From Apostichopus leukothele (taxonomy: Eukaryota > Echinodermata > Holothuroidea > Aspidochirotida > Stichopodidae), in NCBI GenBank assembly GCA_010014835.2, contig JAAAKB020277519.1:1-37747 (forward strand): 37,747 nt of DNA, given 5' to 3'. The position numbers and the translations under genes were made by a program. The notes below the pieces were generated by a model. The model did no database searches. It was not told the DNA's origin and was given only the letters and a program-made list of their open reading frames with translations. This document shows, piece after piece, positions 22,886-32,600 of this stretch (position 1 is its first letter; each line of letters begins with the position of its first letter).

Positions 22886-24357
22886 GTACAGTACTGAGCA
22901 GACATGAAGTCAGTTTCATAACATACTTTAAAAGAAACCTTGTTTGTGTGTACCCTCAAAAGTTCCATAGTACCGTCTCTGTTTACAAAGCAATGCAGGC
23001 GTGAACATTCACTCTACTAAGTGGCAAAGGTTTCTTTAGACAGGTTCCATTGTGTCTGGTTCAAGTCTATATGAGTATACCTTGTGCATACAGTACCTGT
23101 TGTGCCAATGAAAATACAAAGAATCCATCATAACTGACATGCAAATTAACTAACCCAATACATCAATGTAGACTGTTTAAAGACACAGGCCATATATCAT
23201 GATAAACCTTCTTGGACTCACACCTGTGGGAGGTAGAAGGGGAGGGGCCAACAATGCTAATACAGGTACATATATATGTTAGAGTACCAGTGAATGGGAT
23301 AAAGGTCAGGTATTTTGGGTCTGAAAAGACATCATTTATCAAACTGGAATGAAAATCAACAAAGATATGAACATGATTGATATAAAGTCTTCTATCATGA
23401 CAATTTTTGCCAGCCACAATAGGGCAAAGTCACGACCAACGGGTATATCTATACGCAATGCCTTACAGAATGTTCCAACGCTTTTTATGAGCACGTCAGA
23501 TAGACGAAAACCATCCACAGTTTTCGTGACTAATGCCGAGAAAAAAACTTTTTAAATGAGAACAAATCATTATGAAGTTTATTCCACGAATGACACCTTC
23601 AAACAGCTGTCGACCTTGGGCGGGCAGAATTCTTCTGCAGCCCAGGGAAAGATCACTTACAGGTTACATTAATGCAGCCTGTGAAAAGATGATGTGACAA
23701 TGTTATTTTTAAGTTAGGTGACATTTTCAACATGTATTAATGTTTAGGTTAAATTATGCGCACTTGTAGAACATTCAGATATTATTTGTATTTCCCATAT
23801 TGTAATTTACAATATGGGAAATACAAATAATATCAATAAATCGTATTTACTAAATATTATTTATTTTGCAGTTTTGTCACAGAAATAGGATGACAGTACT
23901 ATTCATCCTACCAGTGTTGTATCCAGTGAATTGGCAGCAAATATTTCACTGCTTTATAGGTGAGCAAGATGGATCTTGTACCTGTACACCAGTAACCCTA
24001 CCCTTGGTTTAGGAAACAGTCAAGGCATATAGACTAATCTTGTCTTTCATCAGATGCGCACACAGGGTATGTACTTACAGTGTTCAAATGTTGTGTACAG
24101 TACCATCTTTTAGAAGTCTCGATAGAGTTTACATATATAGTAAGTTATATGTACTATACATGCTTGACCGAGCTACAGTACAGTACATCGCTATATACAC
24201 AGTAGTTTACTTTGTGCGGTATAATACCACAGAACAGAAATACATTGTACTGAACACAGTAAAGAACAATACCTATTTTTGCTTGTAACACAAACATAAA
24301 TGCAGTACTACATAGTAAGTTAGGGGTTTCATAAAGACTTCACTCATTCCTTGTGCT
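22886..24357. other. non-coding stretch with a perfect palindrome
   Basis: No gene is recognised. The 68-codon ORF at 23349-23555 looks more protein-like at its end (KSRPTGISIRNALQNVPTLF) but has no known match by eye. The palindrome at 23778-23834 is listed separately. 24080-24320 is rich in GTACAGTA motifs. Confidence 0.4.
23778..23834. repeat. perfect 57-bp palindrome with a 1-nt centre
   Basis: The 28 bases at 23778-23805 are the exact reverse complement of 23807-23834, around a single T at 23806. The arm reads GATATTATTTGTATTTCCC then ATATTGTAA. Complementarity stops at the first flanking base on each side. Confidence 0.95.
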
Positions 24358-24415
24358 CTGGTTATTAAGATTCAAAATCTAATCTTCCAATTCGCTCTTC
24401 TGGGACAGTCATATA
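24358..24415 (+). repeat. dispersed direct repeat, left copy
   Basis: CTGGTTATTAAGATTCAAAA then TCTAATCTTCC...TCTTCTGGGACAGTCAT aligns with 36042-36097 (CTGGTTATTAAGAGTAAAAT...TCTTCTGGACAGCCAT). It is in the same orientation at roughly 80% identity by eye. Weaker similarity may extend further downstream in both copies. Confidence 0.6.
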
Positions 24416-24940
24416 TATTAACATAACTATTACTAGAGACGTAGTAAGCATAATGCAGCACTTGTACACAATATGTATTTTAATATCACAAGACAGGTAA
24501 ACTGGGTTTATATGAATTTCATACACAAAGAATGACTAATTTGAACAGCATTTCTATCACCTTCTAAAGCGTTCTGCTTGATCGGGATCACATGCATCAC
24601 TAGTGTAGTGTAGCAATTACAGCTGTGAAGATTCAGTTGGTGAGATTTACACCTTTGAAATAAAGTACATATGTGGTGCAAATATGTACATACTATAGTA
24701 AAAGTACAATAACACCAAGCTGTCAATACTAACAGACATGTATGTGGGTGATTCCATTATTGAGGGTACCAGTAGCCATTTTGCACATCCCAGTCTTTCA
24801 TGAGCTCAATACAGTGTTGATTGGAATGCCCAATGTATCGAATCAATATATTAACTTGAATAACATATTTCTACATCTCTTCATGCCGATTTGAGTTACA
24901 AAAAATTATTCGAAGTTGCAGAAACAACCCATTGTTTGCT

Positions 24941-25745
24941 TCATGTCCCTCCTTATTTCCTCATTTTTTTGTGACATTTCATATCACTGTTATGTTCCTA
25001 TCCCTAAATTCGTGAATTCTACATCAATACACTCCATTCCAGTGCGAATACGATGTTGAAAAGCGTTCTCAGAAAACGTGCTTCCTTTCCCCCCTCTACT
25101 GTTCGCAACAGTGTAGTTACCGAGTGTTGAATATTCGCGTCACATCGTAAATTTTCATGTCCCCCGGTTTACGCATGAAACCATGGTGGTAACCCTCGCT
25201 GCTAATACAGATTGCAGGCTTCCACAAATGTGTCACACTGGTCTTAGGAACACCTGATGAAACACTGAAATCAGCCACAATTGTTCTGGGATTATCATCA
25301 TATTGACAGAAACATTGCACATTTCCCGATTTCCAGTCGACAGTCATGTCCCCCAGAATATTTACGATGTGAAGTTCATGGATCCGATATTTTTCGGATA
25401 CATACCACGGAAAGCAAAATCGGTACTGTGGAACGAATATCATGTACAAGGCTAGGTCGCGGCATTGTACTTTTCCCGCTACCATCAAGACAAAGCAATT
25501 TGGAAGCAGTCGAATTTTTCATGTCCCTGCGTTTACGAAGTGACGATTTTTACGAAGTGCGGTGTCATATTTGGTCTTGCTTGTGTCAAGGTAGGTATAT
25601 TTTCTATTTTTCATAATGGAAATTATCGATAGCGATAAATAAGAAGGGAAGAATTCGGCATCGAATGATAACGATCGCCGTATTTCACACAAGCCTAGTT
25701 TGTACGTGTGGGGACATCGCATGTTTGCCGTCCCTATTTACGAAG
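24941..25745 (+). repeat. degenerate ~180-215-bp array sharing the hairpin-arm motif
   Basis: TCATGTCCC occurs at 24941, 25155, 25344 and 25519. The last three copies are followed within 3-11 bases by TTTACG, and a related GTCCCTATTTACG ends near 25742. Spacings are 214, 189, 175 and about 180 bp. The same motif is the right arm of each hairpin in the array at 33838-35455. The region is also richer in CpG than its surroundings. Apart from these blocks the units have diverged strongly. Confidence 0.5.
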
Positions 25746-25913
25746 TGATGAACATAACACTAGGCTAAAAAATACCGCACCTACAGCGTTGGTGTTAGGC
25801 TACCGTCAGGCACAAAGCATGTAAATTATGTGCTGCACTATCATGGCTGGTGTATGGGCCATGAATTAATATATTACTGGAAAGGAAAACTCGCGGGGCT
25901 GTGAAACGAACAG

Positions 25914-25982
25914 TGGGGGTGCAGGGGGGATTACAAGCGAGAGGGGGGTTGGGCAAGGTGGGGGGGCGGCAAGGTGGAGAAG
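25914..25982 (+). promoter_or_regulatory. G-rich tract with G-quadruplex potential
   Basis: Runs of 5, 6, 6, 3 and 7 G occur within about 60 bases on the + strand (GTGGGGGTGCAGGGGGGATT, then GAGGGGGGTTGGG, then GTGGGGGGGCGG). It lies about 1.2 kb before the transposase-like ORF, close to TAGGCTA motifs that mark the 5' ends of the other genes here. Confidence 0.45.
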
Positions 25983-26039
25983 GCAGGGGCCGCCGAGTCA
26001 TTCAGAGGTCAGCCAAATGTTTCTGCTTTCTACTGGGCT

Positions 26040-26520
26040 AATTTGTGGAGCTGGGGTGGCATTGTGCATTTTTTTTAGACCTAGATAGGCTACTCTTCCA
26101 GTCCACACAGCTTTCCCGCTGATTTTTTTCAGACCAGGCAGGAGTTGACGCATGACGTCTCATTACAAAATTGCACGAATCATTTTTTGCATGGGCTAGG
26201 CCTAACTTGTTTTTTCCCTGAATTCATGATTGGGGTAGGGGTAGTCATTGTGCAATTCTTTTCCAAGGTTATAGGCCTAGGCTACTCTTCCATTCCACAC
26301 AGCGCTTATAATTTTCTTGAGACTGTAACACCACACCCCCTGGGCTAATTAATTCTTGCATCTACCTGTATAGGGGCAGTTCCAAACATAACAATTTATT
26401 TATCCATGAATTCATGATTGTGGGCAGCAGGGTATTGTGCAATTTCTTCAGGTTATACTGAATATACTTTTTTCAGTGGGCACTTGTTAAAAACTGTATA
26501 CAAAATTAAAACAACAGCGA
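26040..26520 (+). repeat. degenerate ~190-bp tandem repeat, about 2.5 copies
   Basis: CTACTCTTCCAGTCCACACAG at about 26089 matches CTACTCTTCCATTCCACACAG at about 26281. TGAATTCATGATTG at about 26218 recurs at about 26407, each followed by an ATTGTGCAATTCTT-like block. The period is 188-193 bp. Confidence 0.6.
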
Positions 26521-27177
26521 GCCCGCTGAATATTCTTGATACTGTGGCACACAACACCATGCCCCAAATTATTTTTGTGCATAGTCCACCATCTTATTTT
26601 TTCCCCGACGTCTCTGCCCTTTGTTCATGATGCACTCAAACTTCCGTACACGACAGTACGATTGACCCACCCTGGGTATTGGCTGAACAGTGAAGAAGGC
26701 TGTCCGAAGGAACGTCTGCGTCGCAAAATCAAAAACATGCTAATGACTCGCATTTGATAGACTCTGAAGGGATAATGCATCAATATGTCCGGGACTAGGC
26801 ACAATGGCTCCGTAGCTCATGGATGCCACAAGTTTGCGTGTACTGGGAGCTGTGGAGGTTGGGCCTGGTCCTCTGCTCGAGAGGGGCTCTCAGGTGATCC
26901 CATGAGTGAGTGAGTTAGTTTGATCTGATTTTCAGCAATTCCTTCACAGAAAAGTGATGCAGAAATGTTTGCCATTACATTGGCTTATCTGAATGGCCAT
27001 GTACATTTTCACAAAACTGATCAAGCATTTCATCCAAGCAAGGATTCCAGGTTGTGTGAATTTTGTGACATGGACCTAGATCTACAGCTCTTCTTATTTT
27101 TAAAGGATTGTGATCTCAGCTGCAGCGTTCCTCCATTGACACGCTTTATGTTCCTTCATTTATAGCTTCCCCTCAAG
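26521..27177. other. leader region of the transposase-like gene, coding status unclear
   Basis: A reading frame ending at 26757 has a protein-like tail (HPGYWLNSEEGCPKERLRRK) but no recognised match. The 66-codon ORF at 26965-27165 is in the same frame as the ATG at 27178 but separated from it by a TAG, and it does not resemble the family. CTGATTTTCAG (26937) and TTCATTTATAG (27165) are acceptor-like and may receive a 5' UTR exon. Confidence 0.3.
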
Positions 27178-29680
27178 ATGCCGAAGACCTATAATCTACG
27201 AATCCGGTGTCAGCATCCGGATCTCGACGATGGTGGTTCAACTAGCTCTACCAGTTCTAGGAGCGAGCCCTCTCCGAAGAAATCAAAGAGCCAGAATTGG
27301 CGTGACAAGCTGAGAGCCACAAATCCAACTAAGTATAGGGAGCTGAAGAAGCTGAACAAGGACTATAGCACACTGTACCGATTGCAGTGCTCTACAGCTG
27401 CCCTCGCTCGACAGAAGAGAGTCCTCTCAACTCCAGAGAAAAAAGAGGCCGAGGTATGGAGCAAGAGGCACCAGAGGAATAATGAGATGGCTAGGAAGCG
27501 GATGCAGAAAATGAAGGAAAGAAAGAAAGCAACGGCCTTTGCTGACAAGAAGAATGGGAGAACCCTGACCAGGAACGAGGTCAACCGACAAAGAGAAAAG
27601 GAAAGGATCAAAAAGCAAAAGCAGAGGGCCAAGATGAGCAAGGAGCAGGTGGAGGCGGAAAGGCAGAAGAACAGAGAACGGTACACTGAGAAACGTCGAG
27701 CTACTCTACTTGCAGCGGAGAAGGCACTGCTAGAGGAGAGGGAGAGGCAGCTACGAGAACTGGCGGAAGAGTTGAGAGGGAGAGAGGCGGAATTACAGGC
27801 CATGGGGGACGACCTGGAGGAGCGCAACACGGCTCTGGCAGAGGGAGGAATCGACATCCGTTCCGAATCCACTAAGCGGAAGAGCCTGGAGAGAGCAAGG
27901 AGGGCCATGCCGAAGAAGAGGTCTCACTTTGTGACTACTGCTGTGGACCTGATCAGTAAGACAACCCCAAAGAAATCAGCTGCCCTGGCCACTGCTGGGA
28001 TCTGCCCCTCCCGGGACGTCCTGTCGGATGGTGTGATGGGTGTGGTGGCCGAGCTCCTAAGTGCACCGAAACCATCCAAAGCACGGAAATCCCTGTCCGA
28101 GTCGATGTCGACACTCAAGAAGAAACAGCTTGTCAGGGCTGCATCCCGGAAGTTTGGCATCAGCAGGAAATTACTCGCGAAAGCCAAGAAAGACCAGGTT
28201 GGGAGAAGACCCAGTTTGCCAAGCACCGTCCACCTCATCAAGAACTTCTTTGAGGCTAACTCTGCCCAGTTGCCAGATAAGAAGTATGTCAGTAAGAAGT
28301 CAGGGAAACCACGGCACCTTATCGAGACAACCATCGCAAAGCTCCATGCCGAGTATAACACAGCTCACCCCGAAGCCCAGGTGGGGGCTTCTACCTTCTA
28401 CAGGCAACGCCCAAGTCATGTTAAGCCGAAACAGCAGTCAAAGTATGTCGGATGCTTATGCGAATACTGCGAAAACATTAACTTGAAGACCCTTGCAATC
28501 AACCAGCTACAGCCAGGGTGCATCAAGGATGGCTACCACCTAGTCCAGGCAACCATGTGTCCCAAGCGAGATGATGCAGTATACCACCATCCGTCGTGCA
28601 TCGCACGCACATGCAGTGACTGCGGTGTAGGAATGCTGGACACGAAGCTGGAACCGCTCTTGGCTGAACCAGACAGAGAAGTCCAGTGGAAGTGCTGGGA
28701 GATGGTGACAACGACATGCAACTCTGGCAAGACAGTCAAGGAGATCAAGAAGAGGGGACTCGTGAGTAAGAGTGGCACAGTGTCTGAGCTTGTCAAGGCC
28801 TTGAAGGATGACACTCACCCTTTTGCCGAACATCTTTTCTGCAAGGACTGGCAACATGGTCAGGAGCGGGTACTGAGAGCCAACCTAAGTTCCGATGAAG
28901 TCCTGGGTATCTACGACTTCGCTGAAAACTACAAGTGCGGTTATCAGAGGGAGGTGCAAAGTGCGTATTACTCACACGATTCGGCCACTGTTCACCCGAT
29001 TGTCCTGTATTACCTCTGCAGTGACTGCAAGAAGCCTGTCACCGAGAGCTGTATCATGGTCAGCGATGACCTCAACCACGACTATCACCTGGTCAATGCA
29101 TTCCAGAGAGTGGTGTCGGAGCATCTAAGCCATGCCAGGGCACTGTCCATCAACAGATTCTTCCGTTTTTCGGATGGATGTGCCAGCCAATATAAGAGCA
29201 AAGGACCGATCTCGGATATCAGCTACAGCATCGATGACTTTGGGTACCAAATACACCACAACTTCAGCGGGACACGACATGGAAAAGGTGCCAGTGATGG
29301 AGAGAGTGGTGTCGTGAAGCGACTGGCTTCTGATGCCGTCAAGGCAGAGACTGCGGTCATCAACTGCCCGAAGGCACTCTTCGACTACCTCTCTGTCCAT
29401 GCAGCAAAAGAAGCCCCAGATGGATGTTGCTGCGCACCGTTCCGCAGGAGTGTTTTCTACGTCTCCTTTGACAGTGTCTCCAGAGACAGAATGCACCGGG
29501 CTGTCAAGACTGTGCCCGGAACGAGGCGACTCCATAGCATCAAGTGCCTGAAGGAAGGAGTGGTCATGACACGGAACCTCTCCTGCTTCTGTGGGCCATG
29601 CCTCGACGACGCTGGAGGATGCGAAAATGAGCTCTATGTTCTGCCATGGAAAGAAGTTCGTCTAGGAGTCACCCAACCAG
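27178..29680 (+). CDS. transposase-like gene, main 2.5-kb exon
   Basis: The frame is open for 836 codons to a TAA at 29686-29688, but CCAG|GTGAGT at 29680/29681 is a strong donor that overlaps the end of the frame. Splicing in phase 1 connects it to the downstream exons. The start at 27178 is the first ATG after an in-frame TAG. MPKTYNLRIRCQHPD is a plausible N terminus. This is unusually long for an exon next to the small exons of the two host genes. Confidence 0.8.
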
Positions 29681-32600
29681 GTGAGTAACTCTGTTCAAAT
29701 GAAGAAAGGGAAAGTAACTTTCATTCTCCCCCTTCCACAGCTAGTCGAGCCAACAAAGCCTAGTGGTCTGGTATTGGGCTCGGAATCTAGAGGTTGCGGG
29801 TTCGATCCCCGAGCGGGGCATGTTATTTTCTTCTCTAGGCAGGAAGAATTAAATTGACTTGCTAGTTAGCCTGTGTAATCGGGTGAGTTCGGTTGGGCGT
29901 GAACTGGCGCCAGTTCATTCTAGCTGCTGGTGCATCCCAGCCCACTCAGCTGTGATGAGTACCTGGTGTTCGCACTGGGGAAGGAAACTGCTGGCCAGGC
30001 GGTACTGGTCCCATCCTCTGGATATTAGTAGCAGGCTAAGGACCGAGGTGTCAAGAGATATAAGCGCCACCAGCTATGCGCTGTTCACAGTGTGTGCTCC
30101 AAACTTTCCTCTTTTTTTCACAATTATCAGGAATGCATGTTGCTTGTTGACTCTTGCCAACATAATTTTTTTTTGTGACAGCTGGAGGAGGAATATACTG
30201 AAAATGGAAAGGCCCTTCAGTCCCCCGTACTGTAGCAATCAAGTTCTCAACCATTGTTTCTTCCACAGCCACGTCATTGCCTGGTCCTGTAGCTGACGGG
30301 CCCACAAGACCCGATTCCCCAACAATGCAGCCTAGCAACGATGTCCCAGCCCCACCTGCAGTCAACCAGGCAGCTGAGGTCTACCCAGCCACACAGACTG
30401 CTGACTCTCCAAAGATCCCCAATGAAGGTATATATTCTCGTTCTTGAATACTTCTGAGTAGGATTAATTCATTGTCAAGGTTCCATGAGGGGGACCATGG
30501 TCAAGTGATGTCCTGGCTCCCTCATTCCATCCACATCGACTTGAGCGAGCAAGAGGTCAGAATCTACAAAAATGCTCTTCAGTTCCCCGTAGTGAACTGT
30601 TCACGATAGGGAAATTGATATAAAGGGGAATTACCCATTCATGATTTAGAATGTGAATGGGGTCCCAATTACTCTGATGATTAGTTGGACAAATGTAGGG
30701 GGAAACTCCCTCGCCCATGGATTTTAGGCAGGTTCTTGGAAAAACTTGCAGGAATCATGTGATTCCAACCACCCCCCTCCCTTCCCTTGATGTGAAACAC
30801 TGGTAGCAAGTAAGCTCTCAATCAATGTTCCTCTCACAGCTGATGTTGCAGCAGTGCCCACTGAACCAGATTTTCTGGCAGCGCAGCCTTGCAACGATGC
30901 CCCAGCCCCGCCTGCAGACAACCAGGCAGCCGAGGTCTACCCGGCCACACAGAGCAGAGGGTTCCTCCACGGAGTTTTTCTTTAGTGTCTTTCTGGCTCC
31001 TTCCATCCACTGATACTTGAGCTAGAGTGCAGTAGAATCGACGTACTGTGAGAGGCCCTTCAGTTTCTTGTAGCAATTATGATCTTGACCATTGTTTCGT
31101 TCACAGCTGATGCAGAAGCCTCGCCATTGCCTGGTCCTAATGTTGACGAGCCCACTCGACCAGATTCCCTGACAACACAGCCTGGCAACGATGTCCCAGC
31201 CCCACTTGCAGACAACCAGGCAGCCGAGGTCAACCCGGCCACACAGACTGCTGACTCTCCAAAGATTCCCAATGGAGGTATATATTTTCGTTCTTGAATA
31301 AGTATTGAATGAGAGAATGAGAGTGGGATGGAGGTTTCCAAGGTTCCGTTAGGGGGATCATGTGAAGCTTGAGAGTTGATTCATCACTACAGAGAGTTTA
31401 ATTCCATTTCTCTTGGATTTCAGGGAGAGAGTATCAGTATGCACTTAGGCCGGCCCTTCCCATTCCTAGTAACAGAAAAATATGTGGTATAGTGCATGCA
31501 AGCCTCACTGCAGCAGCTTCCACTTTTACTTGAGCAAGACTATGATTCAAGTGCAGCCCCCCCCCCCTGGGGTCTGAAGCGATTCATACTCAACAAATCC
31601 AGTAGGTTGATTCTTGTCATCAGCGGCAGCATGTTCTCCAATCATTCCACAAACTGCATAGATCATGAATATTTCTTAATTAGTATTTATCATTATTGTT
31701 TCCTAGGTGATCCTGGTGCCAGAAATCTTGCAGTGGGAGAATATGTTGGGGTGCAGTTCTCACAGAAGATGAAGAAAGGTTCAACCATGTCAGTAGTCTA
31801 TATGGCCCTTGTGAGTATATTGGAGGCATTTGAAACATAAGAGAGCATAAGAGGGCGGAATAGCTCAGTCGGTAGAGCATTGGATCGTATGATTGCGAGT
31901 TCAAACCCTAAGTCGGGCGTTGTTTTCCGTTGTATCCTTGAGCAAGGTACTTTACCTCGATTGCTCCTCTCCACCCAGGTGCTAATTGGGGACCTGTGAG
32001 GTACTTGTGACTATAGTGTGTGCGCTGTATTGTGGCTGCCCCTATGGGATTGTCCCCCAGGGGACACGTGGTGGTGACAGACCGTATCGAGGTATGGTTT
32101 GTCGGGAGAGAACAGCTCGGCAGGTGCACTCTAGTGCGGGTTTGACAAGTTGCCAATGACCAGGGTGATATCTGTGAAGCGCTTTGAGACTGATCCACGG
32201 TATAAAGCGCTATATAAATCGCAAATATTATTATATTATACATGGATAAGTATTATTGAGGTGAAGCATTTCTTATGATATATTTCGTGTTATTTTTCAT
32301 ATTGGAATTCCATCACAGGAATTTCTCATACATATAATTCAGGACACCTGCATCATGATCTATATAATTTGCTCTTCCCATCCAATCATTATTTCAGTTA
32401 GAATGTCAAGGTTTCCCTGTTTTCCATCTTACAGAACACTGGGAACTTCACCACATTACCCAACCATGATGGTCTTTGTTAGCTTATCAAAGAACTGGAG
32501 GAGACCAATAATTACATTTTAGATTACAGTAGATTATCACTTCTTCCACAGGTGCACTCACAACAAAGCTGGCGGCAACACCAGGTTCACCCACAAACAT

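Noticed and set aside
22565-22968. Two repetitive minus-strand ORFs
   Set aside because: Produced by the 25-bp minisatellite; no start context or non-repeat sequence supports a gene.
25117-25488. 123-codon minus-strand ORF in the CpG-rich zone
   Set aside because: No recognisable domain, overlaps an equally open + frame (25281-25616), and is better explained by the degenerate repeat there.
26965-27165. N-terminal extension of the transposase-like protein
   Set aside because: In frame with the ATG at 27178 but closed by a TAG. The translation (HKTDQAFHPSKDS...) does not resemble the family's N terminus.
27363-28486. Long overlapping ORFs on the opposite strand and in another frame (27363-27908 -, 27924-28361 -, 28061-28486 +)
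   Set aside because: They are shadows of the G+C-rich transposase-like exon. Their translations are compositionally biased (Ser/Leu-rich) and match no family, whereas the + frame at 27178 has clear motifs.
29748-29822. A real tRNA gene in the other intron
   Set aside because: Same reason: box elements without a complete cloverleaf, followed by a SINE body.
31853-31925. A real tRNA gene
   Set aside because: The A and B boxes are good, but the anticodon and acceptor arms do not pair fully, and the sequence continues into a SINE body and tail.
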